From Pipra filicauda (Eukaryota; Chordata; Aves; Passeriformes; Pipridae), in the NCBI RefSeq assembly GCF_003945595.2, contig NW_024104318.1, positions 496,001 to 560,000 on the forward strand: a DNA stretch of 64,000 nt, given 5' to 3'. The notes under the pieces were generated by a model. It was not told the origin of the DNA, searched no databases, and saw nothing but the letters and a program-made list of their open reading frames with translations. The translations under genes and the position numbers were made by a program. Positions 51,301 to 64,000 of this stretch are shown here, one piece after another. Position 1 is the first letter of the stretch; each line of letters begins with the position of its first letter.

Positions 51301-54300
51301 CTAGTAAATGAATTGTGATGTTATTCCTATTATACTTACCTTTTTATGATCTTAGAACCCCAGACTTATGACCTAGAGGGATGTTCCTTGACTCTGAACC
51401 ACGTGCACATTCTGTACTCATTGTAGCTGACAACAGGGATGAAGTGCAAGTGGTGAACATCGAGAGGGCACTTGAAAGGCTGCCTTGTTTGTGATTGCCA
51501 TTTTGATAGTGACTTACACTGTAGTTTAAGTTCATACCAACCTCATTGTGAAACACTTGCAGCCCCAAGGTTCACACGAGTCTCTTGCTATGTCCAAGTC
51601 TTCTAAATGTTTAAATGCTATATGAATATTGAACTTGTGTACTAAGTTTTGCTTCTTAAGTATGGTTTGTTTAGAAGGAAGCAAAAACTTTTCAACTCTG
51701 CTTTACAGATTTTGTTGGCTATATTTTTCAAGTCTTAAAGCTGCCTCTGTTAGCATGTAGTGAATTAGCTGTACTTGGAAGTCTATTCAGCATTGGGAGA
51801 TGGCTTAAGTGTGGATGTTTGTGTTTTGGAAGAGAATTCTTCATCTGTTCTTGCACTTATAATGTTGGATATACCTGCATCCATGTAAAGATTTTAATAT
51901 TGTAGGCACCAAGGCATGTCAGACCATCTTTGAAAAATCTCTGGATGAAGTCCTAGTCTTGTTGGAGATACATTTTCTTAACAGCAAGGAAAGGAATTGA
52001 TGATTTTTACCTTTGGTTTGATTCCCCACTGCCCTACTCATGAGGCAGCTGTTGAAACTGTGAAAGAGCACTGAGTCAGAGGTTTGCACTGACTAGTCTG
52101 CTGTCGATACAATATCACATTTGCTTTGCAGAAGTGTCAGCTAACAGAGTGGCATTTCCTGTTGGAGTGATCAGAAGAATGGCAGGAGACAGAATTTACA
52201 CAGCTGCCTAATGAATATGCTAAAACGTTTTGAGTTATTTTAAAACATGGCTCTGAAATTCCCCATTTAGCTTATGCAGTTGTGAGGAAATAAATGTAAC
52301 TGCCTACAATGCAGTTAAACACTACTGAAAGTTGCATTTCCCAGTTGTACTAGTACAGCGGCACTTTCTGAGCCTCTGCCTAAGGGGAGGGAGTAACTGA
52401 TGTTTATGGGAAGGTTCTTCTCACCCTAACTTCTCTTTTATTTACTCTAAAATCCTTCTCGTTTTATCCTTCCATCTTTTGAAATAATTACTTCTATTGC
52501 TAAATCCCAAACTTGGGAAAGATAGCACCATTGGTTCCACTTTGTTATGAGAGGGTATATCGGTTGCTTTTGTCAGTTATTTTAGTGACTCTTAATGACT
52601 TAGAGTGCCCAGTAGCTGGAGGCAAATGAAGGGGAAAAGACCTGCATGAATAAAATGTGTGGATGCATACTAAGGGGAGTGTGATCAACCTCAGACTTCT
52701 GGTAGCACAAGAGAAGACAGTTTTTAGTGACGTGGGCTGGATTTGGTGATGAAAGGCAGCTGAGAGTAAAGTGCAGTAGCCAAAACAAATGATGTCGAGG
52801 ATGCAGGCTAATACTGGTAATACTGGAGAGGAAAGTGCTGTGAGCCTGATTGTGAGGAAGGGGGAGAAGAAGAGTAAATACTATCACCACAGCTAATATG
52901 GATCCTCAGATTTTGCCAGTGTAGGAGGGCATGTGTGAATGGATGTGTGCAAAAGGCAAACAGGGATGTAATGCTGAGCAGAGAAGAGAGGGCTGAGTAA
53001 TGGGGTGATTTTGCAGCTGTCATAACAAAAGATACACTGGGTAAAGCTATGAAAACAAAGTTAATGGGTGATACAAGGCTGTTTGTTTTTTTTTTTTGTA
53101 GCATCTATATAGCCTGGTTCTGCATGTACTAAATGGTAAATACTCATATGCCTCATGGAGGTTCTTGAGTAATTCAGGCTAAGGAATTCTGACGTTAAAA
53201 GTTTCTCTAGGTAAAAAATATGAAATAATTAGATGGAAATGGAATAAAGCCAATTTAAAAATATTTGCTGTTTTATTCAGTGGAAGGGGCATTTGCAAAG
53301 TATATAAATGCGTTTTATACTTTGTGTAATTGTTCAAGCTTTTGATATGTGTTCAGGAAAATATAAAAGTTGTGTAGACCTTTAATTTGTAGACAATAAA
53401 TCACTAGTAAGATGATTTAACTGCATTTGATTATTAACACATGAAAATAGTACTAATTTATCTTTTGTTGGATTTTTCCTTATTTTTTTATCATTTTTGC
53501 TTTCAGAATCTAATCTCATAAAAGTTGCAGAAGCAATAATGGGAGATTTTATTTTTAAATGGTGGTTAAAATTTATCAGGTTTCATATATGAGGTATGTC
53601 TGTGGAAGTTGAGTAATGGCACAGCAGGGGAAAAAAAGGAAAAACAGATGCTGTATGATCTTGGACTTGTTGCTTTGTGGGATATGCTTGTACTACTGTG
53701 TATACTTGACTAGTGTAGGTTTTCTTTCTTTAAGATATACAGGTACTACAGACCTAGGGTTTTTTTGTATTTCTGTATATATCTGGCACTGGAATATATG
53801 CAGATGAAGCTCAGCTTTCTTAGTATGAGCTAGGGAGAAACTTGTAGTGTTCTGAGGATGTTCTTGTTTTTCTGTTGTGCTTTTGCATTTGATCATATGC
53901 TGTGTTGCACATACCCAGGCCTCTTCATGTAAAATTGTTTGATGATCAGGCAGTGGTTGCACTCTGGAAAGCATAACCTGCAGCATGTGAAATGGCACTA
54001 GCAGCCCGGATTCTGGTGTGCTGTCAGGGTTCCTGGGTGGTGGGTACTCACTGTTGTGTTAGAAGGCTTAATTCTCTCTTGCTGTGGACCATTGGTTCTC
54101 CTGCTAGTTGCAGGAGAACAGGAGGAGTAATCTCGACGGGCTTGAAGGTCAAGCCATGCTGCCTCCAACTCTTGTCTGGATTAAATCATCACAAATCTTT
54201 CCTCTATGAATACAGCCTCTTCAGTCTTATTCCTTGAATCTGAATGTAAACAAAATGTATTTATATGGGATGGACTAACAGCATTGAGGGTTTCCTCATC

Positions 54301-56030
54301 TACACAACTGGAAAACCACATCCACTCTGGCATGAGTTGGGGGAAGCTATGGGCTCATATCCTGGTGAGGTTTGAGTAATTGATTGAGAATTTATAGTCT
54401 GCTTCCTTATTATGCTTGAGGTGGATACTTGTTTTATTCATTCTTTTCCATTAGATCCCAGCTTGAGTCAGAGGGTGTGCACAGAAAGGCTGGCTATGAT
54501 TGTTTTTTGGAGACACTGGGCTGTGCAGACTACTCTCTGTTTCCTATGGACTAGGGTTTTTTGCATATTTTTCCAGTTGCAGCCTCTTTTAGTTAGAGGG
54601 GGGTGTGACGTGTGAGTTTTTATTTATTTAACTGTGGTCGTATTTCTGACAGCTCCTCTACTGTCTGCAGTCACTGACACATTTGACTCTCCAAAATGTA
54701 ATGGTTGCTTTTAGTGATTTGGAAGAGCAAACTAGTTACAGGTATCTGTATATAAGGATCTACACATCATGATCATAATACACAAAGCAGGTGAAAGTGC
54801 TCCCTTCCTTATATACCTGTGCACTTTCTTGTTTCAAGGTGATAGTGTAATGTACAGCATACAGCATAATTGTTTTGCTATTGCTACACCTCTTTTTTCT
54901 TTGTAGATCAGTAATTTTAAATATACAGGTGCAAGCACAATGAGAAAATAAATTAACAGTAACAGGAGAAATATGAGCTACTTATAAATAAATTGTCTCC
55001 ACATGTCATGGAAGTAACAGATATGGGAATTTTTTTCACACAGCATGAATTGCTATCTGCTTTTGCAGGATGCCCTACTTCTTGGGAAAAAAATTCAAGT
55101 TTTTAAGAGCGTTTTAGCATTTCAGAGCGTAGAGATCTTTTCATATACACGTGTAGAAGTAATTGCTAATCTAAGCTGTGAATGATGGGCAGATGTTGGA
55201 AAAGAAACAGTATTTTACTTAAATAGCATCAATTTCTCACTAAAGCATGTAAGGAGGACCACAACCAAGGTAATATGACATAATTATTTTTTGGAGCTTT
55301 TATTAAATCCATGCCTGGGCTGTAACCCTTCACCACTGACAGCAGCACAGAATGTGCTACCTGTTTAAATTTCTTTTCATGGCACAGTTGAGCTAGGAAC
55401 AATGGAACCATTGATGGCTGTAACCTCAAGTAGAGCAGAATGTAGAACGAGGTGCTAGAGATTTGATCTATGGTCTCTCTTTTGCAACTGATGAAAAAAA
55501 CCCCAGCATGTCATAGATAATCCTAGTAAAAAGCGTTTTTTGAAAGTTCTTGCGTAGCTTATACCTGTACGTTTAAATTATTTATTCTATATAAAGACCT
55601 TTTGGTAACACAGGGCTAATGGAAAGCTTGTGACAGGATGCCAAGGGGAAAAGTGATCTCTAATAAAAATTTAGAGTCCTAAAAATCATCTGAAAAATCT
55701 TCCCTGTACATATTGCCAACTGTGATTACAGGCCTATTTTCCTTTTCCTTTCTGGAGCTTTCAGCACCTTTTATATCTTCAGTTGGCTAGACAAAATATG
55801 AACATTCACAAGAATTGGAACTTGGGGGTGGAGAGTGAGGAACACCCTCCATAACAGCATCAATACCAGTCACAAACAGCATAATTCTTGTTATATGGAA
55901 GTACGTATGAGAAGCACCTCCTGGATTTGAATGTTTTCAAGTGTTTGGTGTGCATGCCTTGTGCCTCTTCAACGCTATGTCTTATTTTCTTCCAGGACAA
56001 AACTTTATAGGAGTTTGCTGTCTATGGGGA
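48314..56030 (+). other. KCNMA1: KCNMA1 intron 1, between the repeat pair and the T run
   Basis: AT-rich intron. A purine-rich stretch at 52600-53100 leaves two overlapping minus-strand frames open (96 and 98 codons), and 50545-50913 has overlapping open frames on both strands. None resembles a known protein. I see no KCNMA1 exon 2. Confidence 0.65.
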
Positions 56031-56042
56031 GTTTTTTTTCTT

Positions 56043-56044
<2 letters not shown>

Positions 56045-56129
<85 letters not shown>
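56045..56129. repeat. 85-base uninterrupted T run
   Basis: After a broken lead-in (eight Ts, then CTTTC, from 56032), the sequence is T without interruption to 56129. This is far longer than any other homopolymer in the window. It could be a minus-strand poly(A) tail of a retroposed RNA lying to the right, an expanded homopolymer, or a sequencing or assembly artefact. No polyadenylation signal or clear target-site duplication was found beside it. The poly-Phe and poly-Lys frames through it are artefacts. Confidence 0.9.
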
Positions 56130-56133
<4 letters not shown>

Positions 56134-58879
56134 CCTGCTTTTACCTCAAGATTCCTTCCTAGTGTTAGGCATAAGTCTAGAGTTGGTAAGCCTGGAGTGT
56201 GTACTACTGGACTTCTGGTTAGTGTCATTAAGTTTGTAATATTATAGCTGGGATATTCTGTTCCTGGTGCTGGGGTTCAGCCTGGTGGGCTGTCTGGCAG
56301 TGGCTTCACAGTGCGGTTAGTTTTTTGAAGTGTTCATTTTGTTAGTATTCTGTAGTTACCTGACCATATGGAAAATGAGGTGTTTCAGTGACCCTCAGAA
56401 ATAATAGGACAAGGCAAAACTAGGAAGGACCAGGCTCATTAGAATAGTAATAGAACAGTTCTGTCTTCAGAGCTCACAATGAGTGCAGCAGTGAGTACTA
56501 TACACTAATACAGACTGGTGTGAAAGAGCACTGTTGATTCACGCAGCAAGCAGAAGTCACAATGTAGTCATCTGGCACACTGCTTGAGTTAAGATGACTG
56601 GCTGTTCATTAATAAATCACCAACACTCCACCAAGGGACCATGATGACGGGGAAGAAAGAGCACTGGAGGTGAGTCACAAGGGCCCCACCAGCAAACATT
56701 TCTTAGTGGAAAGTATGTATGTGGTGGTGAATCACCAACTCCACCAAAAGTCTGTGTATGCCTGTCTTAATGTTTGTGGGATGACGAGTACTGGTAATGG
56801 AAAACCTCAGCAAGTAAAAATCAACACGTCTATAGAATACACTGTAAGGTTCTGGGCTGGTATTTTCAACCTGAATATGTTCTGTCTAGCTACAAGAAAA
56901 TGTACCTAAGAGGCACAATTTTTTGCTCTTTAATTCTTAAGACTTTTTTTTTTTTTCCTGAGAGATATAATATCTACCTGGCCAGGTTCTTGCCCTTAGA
57001 AGGCTTTTCTACAAGATGAATGACACTAGAAGTGCATAAACTAATTGAAAATTTTGGTGTGCAAGCTGTTTTGGTTGACTAGGTGACATTTTGAAGGGGC
57101 AGCGGGGGAACCCTTAAGTTCTATGTTTTATCAGTTCATTTAGTGGACTAAATCAAGGATGTTATCTGATCTTTTTCTCCAAGAAATTTTAGTCTAAGAT
57201 TGATAAAAACCTGATATAAATGGTGATAAGTATAAGGGCTGATGTAATTCTCACATAAATCTATCTCAAAATAAGAGATTTGAGTACAAGAATTTCCTAA
57301 GTAAAGTTAGAATTGGCCAGATAAATATATGCCTCCAACTTCCTCATTTTTCCTTTCTACTTCATAGGGCAGCTGTGTTCGTTCCATAACACTCTTGCTT
57401 CTCACTTGTCCCATTCAGTGGGAATCTTCTATTCTTAACAAGGCTTGACCCATAAGAGGACTGCTTTCTATCTCTACGATTTTTCTTCATGGTGGTTTCC
57501 AAATGTTTAATTTGCAAACATATCTAAAGTTTTTAGTGATGTCCACTTGATAGGCTTCTAGAAGATTTGTCTGAAGAGTATATTGGACTTGTGAGTGGCA
57601 ATATTAATCCTTTTTTCAGTTTCCAAGGGAGCTTTCTATAGTTAAATGGGGTGCTGATAGAAGTTAGGTAAAAGAAACTATTCCTTACAGTAAGATAGAA
57701 GGTCTTGGGTATGAACCATCAAACACCTTATTAATTATTATTAATTATTAATGATGAGATTGACTAGGCCTTATTAAAAGAAATTATTAAATGATTAGAA
57801 GTTACTAGTAAACATGTATGCCAAACAACATTTGTTTCATGAGGAGAAATGAATTGTTCTTAAAATAAGGACTTCTTTTAATTAACAGAACTTTTCCTGC
57901 AAGAAATGAGTTCAAAGAAAGCTATGTTTACATATCTATGTACTGTTTTTTAATGAAAAAAACCTTAAACAAAAAAGGAAAGTAATGACTACAGCCTGAC
58001 CAGAATGAATCCTCTTTCAAGAGCAATGTGCTCATTATGAAAAGTTAGTTTTTTCTGATCTTGGGGATTGTTCTCGGGGCACAGTGATGAATGCAAGGAC
58101 TTTAGGAATATCCAAAAAATTGTGATGCAAGGGTTATGAAGGAGAAGACTTTCCAACATGCTTTTTGAGACCAGTGACTTTGGTAGTAAGGAGTCCTTGT
58201 TGTTATATAGAAGGGTTTCTGGTAATCTTAGGGACATTGTAACGTGGTGTTTGGGCTGTTAGTCTCTGTGTCCTACCCTGTTCAAAGGGAAGTTCAGCAC
58301 GATGCTCTTTGGACTTCAGCTTTTCTGTGAAGGCTATCCTGAGTGCAGGCTGTTGGAGTTCGAGCTGTGGGGAACTGAGAAGATGCACTCATGAAACGTG
58401 CTGTGCTTTAGCCAGACATATGGCATATGTTCTAGTTAGTGTGAACTTAATATCTGGATGACAGTAGTGGTGATTCTCTTGTATGTGTGCAGTGTGCCGA
58501 GTATGGCTTTGCATCACTTGGATGGAAGCCTCTTTCATCTTGAAAGTGACCTGTTTCAGAGGCAGCTGGTAATGCTTCCACCTCTTTCAGCACTGGTGAG
58601 CTCATGTAAGCTGATTCCAGTTTGAAACATCTAGCCAAAATGATTAGTAGGGAGTTTCTGGCTCTTCTCATGTCTGGCGAGTGGGTTACACTTCAGAACA
58701 AATAGAACCGCTCTCCTTGTCTCAGCAACTGTTTGTGACAAAATGAGGGTATGGGAGATAAACACAATTGCTTTACTGTGCACTTCCTTCAAGTGATTCC
58801 GCAACTTTTGTTTCAGTTGCTCTTAATATTTGAGTAGTGACCTTTAAGTGCTTTTATGAGGGTGGTGATATGAGCATAG

Positions 58880-58902
58880 CACACACACACACATATATAT
58901 AC
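58880..58902. repeat. CA/TA compound microsatellite
   Basis: About six CA units pass directly into about five TA units. A simple-sequence locus. Confidence 0.9.
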
Positions 58903-61900
58903 TCACTTTATCTATGCTTGTGTGTATATGCTGACTTTATAACTTGCTCATAGACATCCTATATATATGTGCTTTACTAACATAAAACCTAAATATATAA
59001 AGTATTCCTTTTTGTAAAGGTAAGAGCTAATCCTATTAAGTTTGCTTAGTTTCATCTGAAGTGGGGTCTTATGACACCATGCTTAAACATCTTTTGAATG
59101 TTTTTGGGAAGAGAAAGCTAGAGAAACTGAAACATTATTTCTATTTGCTTTTTAAAGCTTTGTTCTACAGAATAAAGACAATCTGTGGTTTTTTTTGCTT
59201 TTAGAAAAATAACCTCCCAAAATTGAGCAAAATCAGAGTAGCGTCTTTCCCTCATATCCTTTTTTTCAATGATCACAACTCACCTTTTTTTTTTAATTTT
59301 AAAGAACTTGTTTAAAAATGTCTACTGCCTTTTTGATTGACTAGTGTAATAGATCTCCAGATCTATACATCAGAAGAAAATTATTTCTTTTGTGTAAATA
59401 GAAGGAAAAAAATAACAGGATACGTATGTGAGATTGATCACCATATATATGTTGCCCCTAGAGATATGTATAGTTGGAGAGGAAGTATTACTTCTAATAA
59501 AACTTTATTTGAAACCAGACAAGCTAGAGAATGGAAGAATGATTCTTCCATTCTGTACTTTTTCAATGACACAGAGAATTAATTTTCATTTAGTAATTTT
59601 TTCCCCCACTACTTTGCAGTGAATTGGGATTGTGGAATACAAGCTTTTAGATTTGTTTCTGTGCCCAGGTAAGCTGACAGGAAAGCTTTTTTCAAAGTTG
59701 GTGCAGGTAGAAACTCATCATGAGCAACAGTTGAGTTGATGTTTACATTCTTTTTGCATAAACTCTAGTTAAAAAAACCTGACACACAATTTTATATGTA
59801 GACAGATACAAATGTAGGTCGAAGGAAAAGCTCTTAATAAAAGATGGAGGAAAAGGGAACCACTGATGTGCTTTTTAACAGCCTGAAATGTGGACATTTT
59901 TCAGTAACACTTGCTACTCTTCTCTGAAATTACCATCTATTTATTTTTAAGAGAAGAGCTGGGAGTTGTTTGTTTCAGGGGATTTTGCAGTTTCATGTTC
60001 TTCCATGGACTTTAACTACAGGTAAAGACTGGAGTACTGGAAGACAAGGAGTATGTCCATTTATGTGCAGCATTTTTTGGGGGGGCACATTTCCATCTAG
60101 GATCACAGTAAAACTACTGGTATATATCACAGGCTACTAAGTGGCAGATGTCAGATAATGATTCTCACTTATTGCTACTAGATTGTAACTGATAATTTAA
60201 TTCTAATAAGTAAAATGGGCCTAATCATATTTTTCTAGAACATTTAGTGCATCTAGGCTTTTTCATTAGTGAGTAGACCTAAAAGAGTGTGTGATGCAAG
60301 AGATGTGAAGGATTTCATGAATTCAAAAGGAAGAACAATTTTATCTAACAGTTTCAGGTAAAATGTAGAGTCCAGTGTTGATTTGAAGCTTATCTCAATC
60401 AGCAGTGTTCAATTAGTTTTACTCAAATTGTAACTTAACTGTATCCCCAATGTCCTAATTCAGGATGCTATAAATAGCCCCCAGTGCAAATGCACTTCCC
60501 AACTTCTCCCTCTTCTTTTACTTGGGATGCTGTTTCTCTTGGTACATCTTGGCATGGGAGTGCATGTCAGGAATCTAAGTTCACTTACCAGTGCTGCCAT
60601 GAAATGCCTTTTAATCCTTGGCTGTAATGTAACCATACTTATTTAAGCTACTCTAAGAATGCTTTTGAAGATATCTGCAGGTCATTGCTGTTAGTCCAGC
60701 TAGTATTTCAGCATGGAATGTAATGAAAACAGTGAAACTATAATGAAATAGTTATTCAGAATGAGTGAACCCCCCCACCAACCCAACAAAGAAAACACAA
60801 TAAGTTTATGGCCACACTGGCACATGACTCTAGTTAAGGAGGTGAAAATTACACAGCATAACTGTGCATGTTATATGCATGTAATAGGTCCTTTAAAAAT
60901 TTAAAAAATTATTAGAATTAAGATGATGGTTGGATTAAATGCACTTAAAGCAATATAAATAGCATGATGCAATAGTCTGTATCCCTGTTAAGAACACGCT
61001 TTGTAGTAGACTCATAATGCACTGGAGTACAAAATGCATGAACAGTTTGTACTTGTGATATGCTTATGAAAAAGCAGGTGTGAATGTGAGTAACCTATGA
61101 AATGTAAGAAAAGAAAATGGATTACTTAGATATCAATCAGAGAAAAGCAGGTTGCAGCTTTATGGAAAGTGAAGTACTGTTCATTTAATGGGTATGCTGC
61201 CAAAGAAATGGTAGTGAGTTCGGGTAATGCTGTCCGCTGAAGTAATAGAGAGAAGTGCTTTGATTTTTTTTTTTTTTTTTAATTTAGCCAGAAACTCACA
61301 TCTAATCATGACTTTAGGAAACTGAAGAAAATTACCGGATGTCACCAGCACAGCAAGGTGAGGTGGTCAGACTGGATGGTCTAGATCATCAAGTTCCTCT
61401 AGAGTATAGCATGCAAGTACAAAAACCAGTTAAAGTGACTGCTTCACAATTTCTGCCTTTCTCCTGTTATTGCAAAGGTGTATTAGGTCCACTATCACTG
61501 GAAGAGTGGCTGTGGAAGTAAAGTTTGTCTGTAGCATAGTGGCTGTGGAAAAACCTTTGTACTGTCCTGGTTGCCTTCAGTTTGTTATTAAGAATCCAGC
61601 ATTTCATTGTGTTGCTCTGAAAGTGGATTATCGCTGATCAGCAGAAGACTAACTCTCTAGGTAATTTCTGAAAGACTATACCCAGGCAGCTAACGTGAGA
61701 CATACAGTGAGCTTCCGAATTGTCGCTGTGTGGGTTATTTGTAAAGCGTTTTGTTTTATTGAGAATAGGACAGATTATCTGCCCAAAGCTGGTCTTTTCC
61801 CTATAAATGTTGATAGCAAGCATATTTTGATGATGAATTTGGCCTAGCTCTTGCATTGATTGGAAGATCAGCATTGGTTAAAGAGCAGGATTCCTAATTG

Positions 61901-62575
61901 TCAAGCTCATCTGTTTCATTATTTTTGAGTCAAAACTTCCATCACAGTAACTGGTACTTGGTCCAGAGCTTGGTTCCCTTCCCTTGCATAGTTGTCTGCC
62001 AGTCAAAAACTGCCTTGACAGCCTTTGCTCTTTCCTGATCAAGTATCATGGAGGAATTCATCTGGCATTATCAGTCCTATATGTAATGCATGACAGAACA
62101 GAAATACAGATGGTCTGAAATGATATTGTTACAGAAAACTACGTTGTGTTAGTTTGGTTTTAGCTAATACATTGTAATGTGAGTGCTTGAAATAACAAAC
62201 TTATCAAAAAATGCAGGCAGCTTTAGCATAGCCCTATCATAGCAGCAGTGCCAGCCTTCCCAAGAGCTGACAACCGCCAGCAGCCTCTAGCATAAGAACA
62301 CTTAAATAAATGCTAATTCCTGAATATAAGGAGACTATTAATGAAGTCAGAGATACAATTCTTGAAGATCACTTACAGAGACCTATTCTTTATGCTTCTT
62401 ATGAATCATTGCTGCTTGAACTCCAAGTTAAGATTGTCTTTGTGGGAAAAATGGGAAAGGCTGATCTGAATCAAAAAAGGAAGGTAATCTGGAAAACCAA
62501 AACTGCTGCTATGAAGAACAAAGGTTTAAGAACATTTTTACTTATAGTGTTATTCCATTTAAGGTAAAATAAATA

Positions 62576-62599
62576 TACATATATATATATATATATGTA
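62576..62599. repeat. (AT)n array bounded as a palindrome
   Basis: About nine AT units flanked by TAC on the left and GTA on the right, making the whole locus self-complementary and able to form a hairpin or cruciform. Confidence 0.9.
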
Positions 62600-64000
62600 C
62601 TTACATGAAATCTAATAGCAACAGAATTTTTATAGGAGTTGTGTAGTGATAGTCTAATTAGTGCACAAAAAATACTATGTGTTTGCCCCAAGTGGTTTAC
62701 GGACCAACTGGAATAGGCAGCACCACATAAAGGAAAAGATCAGCAGGATGGACAGTGGGATGGCAGACAAGGGGTGTGTTATGGCCACTTTGAGTTTTGA
62801 AGTAGACTTGTTTAGAGAAGAATAGGCTAAGGGGCAAGAGAAAAGAAAGAGGATAAAAGTAAAAGGTTCGAGAGACCAGACAGGGGACAAGAGACAGTAC
62901 CTGAATCCTGCCATACTGATGCTGCGATCTGGGGCTCTTGCTGTCCCGAGGTGAAACACCAGAGATGGGCCAGGACTCAGCGTTTTGTGCTGGGTATGAG
63001 GAGAGGAAAGAGGTGGAAAGGACAGGTAAGAGAAGGCTAGCAGTGCTGGTGCTGGCAAAAGAGCAGGATTAAGCAGTGGCTTCTGCTTCATGGCTCTCAG
63101 CAATAGCTGCTGCCCTCTGTACTTGAACCTCTTTGTCACAGTAATGGAGGGCAGGAGCAGCCTGGCTTTGCAGGGTCAAGCAGTCAGTCATGACTGTTTC
63201 CCTGCTCCCATATGTTTGCTGTCCAGTCCAGTTTTTCTGCTTTGTCTGTGTCTAGAATTGACTCTGGAGGAGGTTGCTGTCCAAATTAACTTGGATGCTA
63301 CCAGAGGCCCATTCATAATAAAAGATTGAGATGTGTACTGCAAGAGTGCTAAGCCTTTGTTAGAAGCTGTAAAATCAATAAAAATAGTAAGTATTCTGTT
63401 TGCAAAAAATGATTGGAGCATGCAGTGTGGATAATATGAGGCTGCTGCTGCTGGAATTTGAGCTTGAAGTGCTGATGATAGTGTGACTAAGAAGACATGA
63501 ATATTTAAAAAGTATTAAAAAAAGTTAGGAATGAGATTTGTAAGTGCAAATGTCTTGAAGTCAAAGTAGGAAGGCTTTTAAAAGGCAGAAATGGGATTGC
63601 TTTGGTATCAAACTGTTTCTGATTGTATGCCACTTTCAGACTTCTGTGACAAGCTAGAAAATTCTCTTGAGGCAAAGCTGGAACATCCAGGCTTAGTAAG
63701 TGAAAAGTAGTAATTTGTTTTCTGTCCTGTGATATTGAGTGTGACATAGTGAATCTGAGCTGAGGATGTGGTGACTGTACCTTCTTTCACTTCAATTTCT
63801 GTGAGATTCTGGGTAAGAGATTGTATTGCCTTTTCTGCTCGTAGTTTCTGGGCTACATCACATTTACCTGTTGAGGAAGAAGTGTCCTTGACTAGCAAGG
63901 TAAGTATACACATTGTACAGCAAACCTACTGCGGTGATTGGTTGGTACTTTCTTGTGCAGATCCATCCCTAAATCTTTGATGCCTTTACACAGGTCACCT

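Larger units (their letters stand above)
56130..64000 (+). other. KCNMA1: KCNMA1 intron 1, 3'-most part in the window
   Basis: AT-rich intron with microsatellites near 58.88 and 62.58 kb and a run of 17 Ts at 61264-61280. A less AT-rich patch at 62675-63139 keeps a 154-codon minus-strand frame open, and 63608-63913 holds a 101-codon minus-strand frame. Neither is recognised. The intron continues beyond the window. Confidence 0.65.

Noticed and set aside
55931..56228. ORFs encoding poly-Phe (plus) and poly-Lys (minus)
   Set aside because: They are simple translations of the 85-base T run.
61371..61400. Possible CR1 tail fragment (GACTGGATGG, TCTAGATCATC)
   Set aside because: The word order does not follow the CR1 3' consensus and the terminal ATTCTRTGATT is absent.
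28650..64000. KCNMA1 exon 2 within the window
   Set aside because: No frame contains the expected sequence following exon 1 (EAQKINNG and the S1 region), so intron 1 apparently extends past the window end.

Overview
This is AT-rich vertebrate nuclear DNA containing one recognisable coding piece: the first coding exon of KCNMA1 (Slo1/BK, the large-conductance calcium- and voltage-activated potassium channel), plus strand, 28335-28649. The exon encodes a Gly/Ser-rich N-terminus, three nested in-frame methionines, the extracellular segment, the S0 transmembrane helix and the palmitoylated-cysteine motif of the S0-S1 linker. It ends at a consensus splice donor. I see no other convincing gene on either strand, no structural RNA gene and no CRISPR or microbial content.

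The host looks like a bird, probably a passerine. Two short interspersed repeats carry the 3' tail of avian CR1 LINEs. One of them (13508-13644, minus strand) has a full-length tRNA-Ile-like head fused to that tail, the architecture I recall for the passerine SINE family TguSINE1. The species cannot be named from the sequence.

Layout: 1-26600 is gene-free DNA upstream of KCNMA1, with a compound TTA-repeat locus (about 11.66-11.79 kb) and the tRNA-headed SINE. From 26608 to about 28650 lies a strong CpG island holding the presumed promoter and 5' leader, with GC boxes, two G-quadruplex motifs, a TAATAAC cluster resembling a QKI response element, a U-rich tract and three short upstream ORFs. 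The last of these stops two bases before the KCNMA1 start codon. From 28650 to the window end is the 5' part of KCNMA1 intron 1; exon 2 was not found. The intron holds a CR1 fragment, several AT/CA microsatellites, an 85-base T run, a 20-bp perfect palindrome and an unidentified repeat of about 55 bp present twice, 2.2 kb apart.

I did not find a new multi-gene system. The most worthwhile leads are regulatory features of the KCNMA1 leader and the repeats. Long ORFs in the CpG island and scattered ORFs elsewhere are treated as chance unless noted.
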